Positions 1-6,779 of a stretch of 6,779 bases of DNA are shown in pieces. Under the pieces are notes generated by a model. It saw only the letters and a program-made list of their open reading frames with translations, was not told the DNA's origin and ran no database searches. The translations under genes were made by a program, and so were the position numbers. The DNA comes from an uncultured Marmoricola sp. (GTDB lineage Bacteria; Actinomycetota; Actinomycetes; Propionibacteriales; Nocardioidaceae), in assembly GCA_937868455.1 (NCBI GenBank), contig CALMMO010000240.1, positions 1 through 6,779 of the forward strand, read 5' to 3'. The stretch's first letter is position 1. The number at the start of each line of letters is the position of its first letter.

Positions 1-134
1 TCGGATGAGGTGTAGACCGGCTTGATCGCGATCCCCTCAGGGCTCGCCCACGCCTCCCCCGAGGCTTCAACACGCGGCATTGACTCATCGCCGCTGAGCG
101 GCAACCCAGCAAAGCTTTTCGGCACGGTGCTCAT
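1..134 (-). CDS. mutB: Methylmalonyl-CoA mutase large (catalytic) subunit, N-terminal fragment
   Basis: Only the first 44 codons are in the window; the gene continues past position 1. It starts at an ATG (134-132) that overlaps the mutA stop as ATGA, with a strong Shine-Dalgarno AGGGAGG (complement of 142-148) seven bases upstream. The peptide starts MSTVPKSFAGLPL and ends in the segment SPEGIAIKPVYTSSD. A phrase of this type (EGI-x-(I/V)-KP-x-YT) is typical of the start of the catalytic domain in actinobacterial MutB. In the family, MutB binds adenosylcobalamin and carries the active site that interconverts L-methylmalonyl-CoA and succinyl-CoA in the cytoplasm, as a heterodimer with MutA. 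The order mutA-mutB is the usual one, and the overlap suggests coupled translation giving equal amounts of both subunits. The active site and the B12-binding domain lie outside the window, so identity rests on the short N-terminus and on context. Confidence 0.88.
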   Translation of the reverse strand, partial: MSTVPKSFAGLPLSGDESMPRVEASGEAWASPEGIAIKPVYTSS

Positions 135-1852
135 GAAAGTGCCTCCCTCGTTCGGTTCAAGAAGTCCAAGGCGTTGATGCCCATCGCCGCGACGTCATCG
201 GCCCCGACATCGACCTTGCCAGCCACAATGACCCGCGATGCCCCGCCAGCCCGCAAGGCTGCGACGAGGTCGCTGCCCCATTCGGCGTAGGCCTTGTCGG
301 TGCCGCACAGGCAGACCACCCGGTGCCCACTGGCAGCGTTGACCAGATCGGCCACCGATTCGCTAGCCCCCGCCGCCTCGCAGGCGATCCCACCGGCGGC
401 CAGCAGGTTCGTCGCGAATGTGGCCCGAGCCGTGTGGGCAGCAATGGGTCCCATGGTCGCCAAGAACACCGGCGCGGCGATGGGCTCACGGCGTAGCGCC
501 TCGAACTCGTGACCGTAGGCGCGTACTTCGATGCCGCCCTCGGCGTAGTCACGACGTGAGGGCAACTCCTCGCCAAGGTTTGGAAACTCTGTGAGACCAG
601 TGATTGCAGCTTTGCGATTGGCCACCATCCCATCGCGTTTAACTGCCACTTCACCAATGCGTTCTTGCACCATGGGCGTCGCAGCGCTGGCTCCGCCGGC
701 ATTCTCAATCTCCGCCAAGAAAGCCCAGGCCGCCTCAGCCAAGTCGTGCGTGAGTTGCTCAACCGCAAACGAGCCGCCTGCTGGGTCAGCCACCTTTCCG
801 ACATGGGCTTCGTCGATCAACAGCGCCGAGGTGTTGCGAGCAATCCGGCGGCTGAAGTTGTCGGGCAACCCAATAGGTGCATCAAATGGCAGCACCGTCA
901 CCGCGTCTGCGCCACCGACACCGGCCGCGAAGGCAGCCACGCAGGTGCGCAGCATGTTCACGTAAGGATCGAAACTGCTCATCATCGGGCGGCTAGTCAC
1001 CGCATGCACCCGAGTCGGGGCGTCGGCGTGGCTGAGCTCCAAGACTCGTGACCACAACTGGCGCAGCGCCCGCATCTTGGCGATCGTGGGGAATTGGTCA
1101 TCGGTGGCTGCCAGGCGAAGTTCGATAAGCCCGGCTGCCTCAGTGGCGCTCAGACCCATGCCTTCGAGTTCTCGGAGGTACGTCGCCCCAGCCGCAATCA
1201 CCCAGCCAAGTTCTTGCACATCGGAGCCACTCTGGTCGTGCACCGCGGTCCCGTCGATGCAGATCGCCAACGTGTGGTGTGTGCGCGCCAGTGACACCAC
1301 TTCGCCCAGATCGGAGGTTGGCGCTACCCCACGCAGGGCCTCCCCAAGTGGGTCAGCGCCCAGGTTCGTGCCCTCGGCAGCCTGCACACCCCGTTGTGTC
1401 AGCAGCGCACAGAACTCACCAGCTCCGCCCCCTGAAAGCACGACCGGTGCGACATCGAGGAGCACATCCTTCAGCGCGATGCTCAGATCAGCCGGCGCGA
1501 GCGCACCGAGGCCTACCTGCACCAGCAACGAGGTGGTGCCGTTTTGCAGTTCATCGATGGCTTGCTCGGCGACGACCTTGGGGTCGAAGTCCGCAAAGCC
1601 GGCTCGCACGTCCCAGGCTCCAGCCCGCTCAGGGCGTTGACCTGCTGGAGCAGCGTTTCGCGGCGAACCGACCGGGGCAATCGCGATGCCATCAAGCGTC
1701 GTGCGGGTCAGCTTGCGCCACACCAACGCGTCGGGGTCTTCGGCGCTCATCCGCCCGGTCTTGCGCAGCACATCGGCTGCAGCCTTCTCCCAGGCCGACT
1801 GGTCAGCGTGGACGCCAGGAAGGTCGAGCGCGAAAGGAACAGAATCCGCCAT
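131..1852 (-). CDS. mutA: Methylmalonyl-CoA mutase small subunit
   Basis: Encodes 573 residues, somewhat shorter than the roughly 620-640 usual for the small subunit. MutA pairs with MutB to form the cytoplasmic adenosylcobalamin-dependent mutase that links propionyl-CoA catabolism to succinyl-CoA. Residues about 40-430 form the TIM-barrel-like mutase domain, with family-typical stretches such as SSFDPYVNMLRT (292-303), RRIARNTSALL (335-345) and VADPAGGSF (354-362). Residues about 458-573 form a B12-binding-like domain. The cobalamin motif DxHxxG of catalytic subunits is lost: after MG at 467-468 the equivalent positions are I470, A472 and A475. This is the known state of the non-catalytic small subunit. 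The frame is open upstream to 2296, but the ATG at 1852 (MADSVPFALDL) is chosen because family-like sequence begins there and upstream codons run antisense to another gene. A -10-like TAGGGT or an AGGG Shine-Dalgarno precedes the ATG. The stop overlaps mutB as ATGA. Confidence 0.95.
   Translation of the reverse strand: MADSVPFALDLPGVHADQSAWEKAAADVLRKTGRMSAEDPDALVWRKLTRTTLDGIAIAPVGSPRNAAPAGQRPERAGAWDVRAGFADFDPKVVAEQAIDELQNGTTSLLVQVGLGALAPADLSIALKDVLLDVAPVVLSGGGAGEFCALLTQRGVQAAEGTNLGADPLGEALRGVAPTSDLGEVVSLARTHHTLAICIDGTAVHDQSGSDVQELGWVIAAGATYLRELEGMGLSATEAAGLIELRLAATDDQFPTIAKMRALRQLWSRVLELSHADAPTRVHAVTSRPMMSSFDPYVNMLRTCVAAFAAGVGGADAVTVLPFDAPIGLPDNFSRRIARNTSALLIDEAHVGKVADPAGGSFAVEQLTHDLAEAAWAFLAEIENAGGASAATPMVQERIGEVAVKRDGMVANRKAAITGLTEFPNLGEELPSRRDYAEGGIEVRAYGHEFEALRREPIAAPVFLATMGPIAAHTARATFATNLLAAGGIACEAAGASESVADLVNAASGHRVVCLCGTDKAYAEWGSDLVAALRAGGASRVIVAGKVDVGADDVAAMGINALDFLNRTREALS
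142..148 (-). promoter_or_regulatory. Ribosome binding site of mutB, inside the end of mutA
   Basis: The minus strand reads AGGGAGG here, seven bases before the mutB ATG at 134. This near-consensus Shine-Dalgarno lies within the last codons of mutA. It fixes the mutB start and supports translational coupling across the ATGA overlap. Confidence 0.75.
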
Positions 1853-1859
1853 GGTGCAA

Positions 1860-1865
1860 ACCCTA
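1860..1865 (-). promoter_or_regulatory. Candidate -10 element of mutAB, leaderless geometry
   Basis: On the minus strand TAGGGT is followed by seven bases (TTGCACC) and then the mutA ATG. This matches the actinobacterial -10 pattern TANNNT at the distance that puts transcription start on the first base of the start codon, as in a leaderless mRNA. No good -35 is visible. The AGGG inside the same hexamer lies eight bases from the ATG and could instead be a Shine-Dalgarno, so the two readings cannot be separated from sequence alone. Confidence 0.4.
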
Positions 1866-1885
1866 GAGAGGCCAACGCGGGCGGG

Positions 1886-1898
1886 CCACATGTTGTGG
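1886..1898. repeat. Short palindrome CCACA-TGT-TGTGG in the divergent spacer
   Basis: A perfect 5-bp inverted repeat with a 3-bp centre. It overlaps a second small hairpin, GTGGG-ACAC-CCCAC (1895-1908). If mutA starts transcription at its ATG, the palindrome covers about -34 to -46 of that promoter, a position suited to a repressor or activator site. No specific regulator is recognised, and repeats this short can arise by chance. Confidence 0.3.
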
Positions 1899-1959
1899 GA
1901 CACCCCACGCGCCCACAGCCGTGAACAGCGGGGAGATTTCGGGCTCGCAGCGCTCGACG

Positions 1960-1965
1960 TACTCT
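1960..1965 (+). promoter_or_regulatory. Candidate -10 element of the 1973 gene, leaderless geometry
   Basis: TACTCT fits the TANNNT pattern and is followed by seven bases (CGGGTCC) and then the GTG start at 1973. No Shine-Dalgarno is seen before that GTG, which favours a leaderless transcript. No convincing -35 is visible. Spacing is identical to that of the divergent mutA candidate. Because the downstream gap to sdhC is only 20 nt, this promoter may also drive the sdh genes. Confidence 0.5.
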
Positions 1966-1972
1966 CGGGTCC

Positions 1973-2434
1973 GTGAAGACGACCGACCCCGAGGGACAGG
2001 TTTGGCGTGTCAGCAGGCGCTGGGTTCCTTGGCGTCGCCGCGGCGCCCACCCTGCTGACATGCCCTTCGGCGACTTGGACTTTGGCGGACCAACGGAGTT
2101 CATCATCGGGCTGGTGTTGGCGCTGGCCCTTCCCTTCATCTTGGCGCTCGTTTTCGTCAGCGTTGAGTTCCTCTTGCTCTTTGCGTTGATGCCGATTGCC
2201 GTCGCAGTGCGAATGATCTGGGGCAAAGCGTGGGCGGTGGAGGTTCGCAAAGGCTTCACTCCGTGGCACGAAGAAGTAGCCGGCACGTGGGCGCAAAGCT
2301 CCACGCTGATCAACTCACTTCGCGACAACATCGCCAGCGGATCGATCCCACCCAACACGCTGGCGCGCAAAGGCAACAGTGAACTGGCTCACAGTGAAAG
2401 CGAAGCGGCCTCCCCCGGTTCTATCGAAGCCTAA
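1973..2434 (+). CDS. Small membrane protein of unknown function, upstream of sdhC
   Basis: A 153-residue protein. The GTG start is chosen because the conserved-looking opening VKTTDPEGQVWRVSRRW begins there and a -10-like TACTCT lies seven bases upstream; there is no Shine-Dalgarno. The N-terminus (1-24) is rich in Arg and Trp. Residues about 42-62 and 63-82 are strongly hydrophobic and look like one helical hairpin, with a lone glutamate (E65) near the turn. The rest is soluble: WAVEVRKGFTPWHEE (87-101) followed by a Trp- and Ser-containing segment, then a Ser/Glu/Ala-rich tail. From memory, similar proteins with a VEVRRGF-like motif after two helices occur in actinobacteria without an assigned role. 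The stop lies 20 nt before sdhC, so co-transcription is likely, and a role linked to the respiratory complex is possible but only by context. It might equally be a general membrane-stress or envelope protein. Confidence 0.8.
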   Translation: MKTTDPEGQVWRVSRRWVPWRRRGAHPADMPFGDLDFGGPTEFIIGLVLALALPFILALVFVSVEFLLLFALMPIAVAVRMIWGKAWAVEVRKGFTPWHEEVAGTWAQSSTLINSLRDNIASGSIPPNTLARKGNSELAHSESEAASPGSIEA

Positions 2435-2442
2435 GAAAGCTC

Positions 2443-2448
2443 TAAGGT
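2443..2448 (+). promoter_or_regulatory. Start signal of sdhC: AAGG Shine-Dalgarno or TAAGGT -10 element
   Basis: The AAGG at 2444-2447 is seven bases from the sdhC GTG and works as a Shine-Dalgarno. The overlapping hexamer TAAGGT (TANNNT) ends six bases before the GTG, so an internal leaderless promoter is also possible. The ribosome-binding reading is the simpler one within an operon. Confidence 0.5.
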
Positions 2449-2454
2449 GGCCTT

Positions 2455-3171
2455 GTGGCCACCCCAACACTTGTTAAGGGAGCGCGTGGGTCGCGCTCGA
2501 CAATCGCTTTGAAGCTTCTGATGGCCAGCAGCGGTCTGGTTTTCATTGGCTTCGTGTTGCTGCATATGTACGGCAACCTGCATGCGCTGCCGATCCCCGG
2601 GTTCGGCGGGCATGACGCCTTCAACGCCTACGCCGAGCACCTGCGCACCATTGGCGAACCGATGCTGCCGTACACCGGCCTGCTGTGGGTGATCCGCCTG
2701 GTGCTCATTGCCGCGATCGGCGCCCACGTTTACTCAGCACTGACGCTGTGGAACCGCGCCAGCAACGCGCGTTCACAAAGCTATGCGGTGAAGAAGAACC
2801 TCGGCTCCTCGGTGTCCTCGCGCTGGATGCGCTGGGGCGGCATCGCGCTGCTGCTGTTCTTGGTGTGGCACCTGCTCAACTTCACCATCGGCAAGATCAA
2901 CGTCACTGGCGGCGCCAACGACGACGCCTTCAACTTGGTCGTTGACAGCTTCTCGACCTGGTGGCTGACCGTGATCTACCTGATCGCGATGGTCTTCTTG
3001 GGCATGCACCTGCACCACGGCACTTGGAGCGCCATGCAGACCCTTGGTTTCACCGGTTCGGCAGCCGCACGTCGGCGCGCCAAACTCGCTGGCTGGGTGG
3101 TCGCAATCGTGATCGCTGGCGGCTTCTGCATCGTTCCCCTCGCCGTGCTCACCGGCCTGATCACCAAGTAA
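2455..3171 (+). CDS. sdhC: Succinate dehydrogenase cytochrome b subunit (type B, b558 family)
   Basis: A 238-residue integral membrane protein that anchors the SdhAB catalytic pair and carries electrons between it and menaquinone through haem b. Five hydrophobic segments are visible, at about 20-38, 73-98, 127-145, 168-188 and 212-235. This is the layout of single-subunit, di-haem type-B anchors such as Bacillus SdhC, not of two-subunit SdhCD anchors; accordingly no sdhD gene is present. Candidate haem-ligand histidines sit in the first four helices: H37 (LLHMYGNLH), H91 (GAHVY), H139 (VWHLLNF) and H185 (MHLHHG, with H187/H188 nearby). Assignment of individual ligands is by analogy. GTG at 2455 is chosen because AAGG lies seven bases upstream and the protein opens like its family. 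The stop codon is followed directly by the sdhA ribosome binding site, indicating one operon. Residue M38, next to H37, starts the conserved loop phrase HMYGNLHAL. Confidence 0.95.
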   Translation: MATPTLVKGARGSRSTIALKLLMASSGLVFIGFVLLHMYGNLHALPIPGFGGHDAFNAYAEHLRTIGEPMLPYTGLLWVIRLVLIAAIGAHVYSALTLWNRASNARSQSYAVKKNLGSSVSSRWMRWGGIALLLFLVWHLLNFTIGKINVTGGANDDAFNLVVDSFSTWWLTVIYLIAMVFLGMHLHHGTWSAMQTLGFTGSAAARRRAKLAGWVVAIVIAGGFCIVPLAVLTGLITK

Positions 3172-3175
3172 AGGA
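3170..3175 (+). promoter_or_regulatory. Ribosome binding site of sdhA overlapping the sdhC stop
   Basis: AAAGGA lies nine bases before the sdhA ATG, and its first two bases are part of the sdhC TAA. It settles the ATG at 3185 as start and supports tight coupling of sdhC and sdhA. Confidence 0.7.
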
Positions 3176-3184
3176 CGCATCGAC

Positions 3185-5199
<2,015 letters not shown>

Positions 5200-5203
<4 letters not shown>

Positions 5204-5298
5204 GCGAAGCGAAAGACCGCATCGGTCTGCACCCGTCCACACCCAAGCACTCTGCGGTCGAACTGCGAGCGAACACAACAACTGGAGCGCAGGCATGA
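5200..5298 (+). CDS. Possible 32-residue small protein between sdhA and sdhB
   Basis: The GTG at 5200 overlaps the sdhA stop as GTGA, and the frame ends with a TGA (5296-5298) that overlaps the sdhB ATG as ATGA. It therefore fills the 91-nt gap exactly. AGAGG sits eight bases before the GTG. The peptide begins [18 protein letters not shown] and ends in a Thr/Ala-rich NTTTGAQA. It is hydrophilic, with no membrane segment, signal or cysteine, and I recognise no family. About 20 of 32 codons end in G or C, lower than seems typical of the flanking genes, and the last codons (ACA ACA ACT GGA) look less coding. It could be a real accessory peptide, a frame kept only to carry ribosomes from sdhA to sdhB, or chance. 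sdhB has its own ribosome binding site, so the frame is not strictly required for sdhB translation. Confidence 0.4.
5284..5287 (+). promoter_or_regulatory. Ribosome binding site of sdhB
   Basis: GGAG lies seven bases before the ATG at 5295 and supports that start, which also matches the family N-terminus. Confidence 0.65.
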
Positions 5299-6038
5299 GA
5301 ATCACACTGAAGATTTGGCGTCAGGCGAACGCCTCTGACAAGGGCGGCTTCCACGGCTACCAACTCGACGATGTCTCCCCTGACATGTCGTTCCTGGAGA
5401 TGCTCGACGTCCTCAACGAAGATCTCAACGCGCGCGGCGAAGAGCCGATCGCGTTCGACTCTGACTGCCGCGAGGGCATCTGTGGCATGTGCGGCTTGAT
5501 GATCAACGGTCAAGCACACGGTCCTGAGGTCACCACGACGTGTCAGTTGCACATGCGTTCGTTCAAGGATGGCGACCACATCACCATCGAGCCGTGGCGC
5601 GCTGACGCGTTCCCGGTGATCAAGGACCTCGTTGTTGACCGCGGCGCCTTCGACCGGATCATCCAGCAAGGCGGCTTCATCTCGGCCAACACTGGTTCGG
5701 CACCTGAGGCCAACAACTTGCCGGTCAACAAGGCCGACGCCGACAAGGCGTTCAACGTCGCGACCTGCATCGGCTGTGGCGCCTGCGTCGCCGCGTGCCC
5801 CAACGGTTCGGCGTCGTTGTTCATGGGCGCCAAGGTCACCCACCTCGGTCTGCTCCCCCAGGGTCAGCCTGAGCGCGAGACCCGCGTGGTCCAGATGGTT
5901 GCTCAACACGACCACGAGGGCTTTGGTGGCTGCACCAACATCGGTGAGTGCACCTCGGCTTGCCCCAAGGAGATCCCGCTCGACGTGATCAGCCAGCTCA
6001 ACAAGGATTTACGCACCGCAATCAAACGCGGTCATTAA
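5295..6038 (+). CDS. sdhB: Succinate dehydrogenase/fumarate reductase iron-sulfur subunit
   Basis: A 247-residue electron-transfer subunit that wires the SdhA flavin to haem and quinone in SdhC. It opens [18 protein letters not shown], typical of actinobacterial type-B SdhB. The N-terminal plant-ferredoxin-like domain holds the [2Fe-2S] cysteines C58, C63, C66 ([10 protein letters not shown]) and C83. The C-terminal domain has [12 protein letters not shown] (158-169) and [12 protein letters not shown] (213-224). By family pattern C158, C161, C164 and C223 bind the [4Fe-4S] cluster, and C168, C213 and C219 bind the [3Fe-4S] cluster. All cluster ligands are present, so the subunit looks functional. 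It ends the operon: a terminator starts 11 bases after the TAA. The last codons are less GC-rich than the rest, including a TTA leucine codon at 6009-6011, which is rare in high-GC actinomycetes. Confidence 0.97.
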   Translation: MRITLKIWRQANASDKGGFHGYQLDDVSPDMSFLEMLDVLNEDLNARGEEPIAFDSDCREGICGMCGLMINGQAHGPEVTTTCQLHMRSFKDGDHITIEPWRADAFPVIKDLVVDRGAFDRIIQQGGFISANTGSAPEANNLPVNKADADKAFNVATCIGCGACVAACPNGSASLFMGAKVTHLGLLPQGQPERETRVVQMVAQHDHEGFGGCTNIGECTSACPKEIPLDVISQLNKDLRTAIKRGH

Positions 6039-6049
6039 TCGTTTACCCG

Positions 6050-6088
6050 AAGGTCCTCCCCTGCCACTGTCACGCCGGGGAGGACCTT
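6050..6088 (+). terminator. Intrinsic terminator of the sdh operon
   Basis: A perfect 12-bp inverted repeat, AAGGTCCTCCCC (6050-6061) and GGGGAGGACCTT (6077-6088), encloses a 15-base loop, 11 bases after the sdhB stop. The 3' side has only a short T-containing run (CTTTGGTATAT), as is common for actinobacterial terminators. It separates sdhCAB from the exported-protein gene at 6214. Confidence 0.85.
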
Positions 6089-6126
6089 TGGTATATCCAG
6101 GTGGGCTAAGCCACAAATCTGAATCG

Positions 6127-6156
6127 TTGTCCGAAACGTCCGATTCGACGTAGCAT
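6127..6156 (+). promoter_or_regulatory. Candidate promoter of the 6214 gene
   Basis: TTGTCC (6127-6132) and TAGCAT (6151-6156) are separated by 18 bases and fit a sigma-70-type -35/-10 pair. Transcription would start near 6163 and leave a leader of about 50 bases. The -35 region also contains a 6-bp inverted repeat GAATCG/CGATTC (6121-6126 and 6141-6146) and two GTCCGA copies (6129-6134, 6138-6143), which might be an operator or chance. Confidence 0.45.
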
Positions 6157-6180
6157 CTGCCCAGAGCGAGCAGCGGGCTC

Positions 6181-6202
6181 GCATATCTCTGGCATATCTC
6201 TG
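6181..6202 (+). repeat. Perfect tandem duplication of an 11-bp unit in the leader of the 6214 gene
   Basis: GCATATCTCTG occurs twice in direct succession (6181-6191, 6192-6202), immediately followed by the G-rich ribosome binding site. It looks like a recent duplication by slippage. A change in copy number would move any upstream signal by one helical turn. Confidence 0.7.
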
Positions 6203-6206
6203 GGGG
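6202..6206 (+). promoter_or_regulatory. Ribosome binding site of the 6214 gene
   Basis: A run of five G lies seven bases before the ATG at 6214 and can pair with the anti-Shine-Dalgarno. Its first G belongs to the second copy of the 11-bp tandem repeat. Confidence 0.5.
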
Positions 6207-6213
6207 CCGATCA

Positions 6214-6779
6214 ATGCTCGATCACCGTGCAATCCGCCGGGCCTTGCGCCACACACTGATCCTGGGTGTCGTCGCAGCGCTGATGTCGCCGACCGCAGCA
6301 CTGGCCAAGTCAGATGACCCTCGCACCCGCACCCTGCGCGATCCACGCGCCGTTGGACGCACAATCCACGTCAGCGGGCACGTGCGCGCCGCCGTTGTCG
6401 AAGGCAAGCACGGCCTCGAAACCATCTATGCAGTGCAGACCAAGACCGGTCGGTTCGTTGGCTTGCACCTAGCTAAGGGCCAATACATCACCCCCAACTC
6501 GACGTTCTCCGGCGACATCGCGGCCGACACCAGCGTTGCTGGCCGAGTCGCCAGCGCAACAATCACCGCGCCGGCGACAGCCAGTTCAGTGTCCGCACGC
6601 ACGCACACCACCTACATCGCCATGCCCAACGCCATTGGCGCCTTCCCAGACGACAGCGTCATCACGACGTACGTCGCGAATAGCGCAAACCACTGGGCAC
6701 AAGACATCGCCAATGTGGTGAGCAGCGTGAGCCAGCACCCCACGATTGCCAAATACAACTCAACCGCGGTCACCTCGTC
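6214..6779 (+). CDS. Exported protein of unknown function, N-terminal part (runs off the window)
   Basis: 188 codons are visible with no stop. The ATG at 6214 has a G-rich ribosome binding site and opens a clear Sec-type signal peptide: basic MLDHRAIRRALRH, hydrophobic LILGVVAAL, and a signal peptidase I site ALA after residue 31. There is no lipobox cysteine, and no cysteine anywhere in the visible part. Residues about 48-120 look beta-rich (GRTIHVSGHVRAAVV, ETIYAVQTKTGRFVGLHL), like a small N-terminal domain. Residues 131-170 contain HTTYIAMPNA and DDSVITTYVANSANHWAQD. That pattern loosely recalls the region just before the catalytic domain of some secreted actinobacterial metallopeptidases. 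This is a tentative impression, since no zinc motif (HExxH) is in view. It is a separate transcription unit from sdh, so its function is not informed by the neighbours. Confidence 0.8.
   Translation, partial: MLDHRAIRRALRHTLILGVVAALMSPTAALAKSDDPRTRTLRDPRAVGRTIHVSGHVRAAVVEGKHGLETIYAVQTKTGRFVGLHLAKGQYITPNSTFSGDIAADTSVAGRVASATITAPATASSVSARTHTTYIAMPNAIGAFPDDSVITTYVANSANHWAQDIANVVSSVSQHPTIAKYNSTAVTS

Noticed and set aside
1077..1866. Plus-strand frames of 187 and 195 codons within mutA
   Set aside because: They are shadows of mutA, with Pro/Ser/Arg-rich translations and no recognisable domain.
1853..2296. N-terminal extension of mutA to an upstream minus-strand start (148 extra residues)
   Set aside because: The extension is low-complexity, rich in Arg, Gln and Glu, unlike MutA, and lies antisense to the membrane-protein gene at 1973-2434. 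Family-like sequence starts at the ATG at 1852.
6039..6213. Small RNA or riboswitch between sdhB and the exported-protein gene
   Set aside because: Apart from the terminator, promoter-like boxes and the tandem repeat, no conserved RNA fold is recognised, and the leader after the inferred start is only about 50 bases.

Overview
The window reads as a chromosomal segment from a high-GC actinomycete, possibly from the Propionibacteriales. The clues are GC-rich third codon positions, GTG starts, ATGA/GTGA gene overlaps, apparently leaderless promoters, and the closest remembered resemblance of each protein to actinobacterial families. The placement is inference, not a database result.

Layout from left to right. 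Positions 1-134 (minus) hold the first 44 codons of mutB, the large subunit of methylmalonyl-CoA mutase. Positions 131-1852 (minus) hold the complete mutA, the small subunit, which overlaps mutB by ATGA. A short divergent spacer (1853-1972) carries a -10-like hexamer placed for a leaderless transcript in each direction, and a short palindrome. Positions 1973-2434 (plus) encode a small two-helix membrane protein of unknown function. It sits 20 nt upstream of a complete sdhC-sdhA-sdhB operon (2455-6038). That operon encodes a type-B succinate dehydrogenase/fumarate reductase: a five-helix cytochrome b, a flavoprotein and an iron-sulfur protein. A 12-bp-stem terminator follows at 6050-6088. After a promoter-like region, a plus-strand gene for an exported protein begins at 6214 and runs off the window.

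The two metabolic blocks meet at succinate. SDH interconverts succinate and fumarate, and methylmalonyl-CoA mutase interconverts succinyl-CoA and methylmalonyl-CoA. The segment therefore covers part of the route linking propionyl-CoA to the TCA cycle; run in reverse it would be the Wood-Werkman direction.

Most of the window is ordinary core metabolism, and no mobile element, CRISPR array or RNA gene was recognised. The least expected signal is a 32-codon reading frame that exactly fills the gap between sdhA and sdhB. It has its own Shine-Dalgarno sequence, a GTGA overlap with sdhA and an ATGA overlap with sdhB. The small membrane protein ahead of sdhC and the twin leaderless-type starts in the divergent spacer are the other points worth checking.
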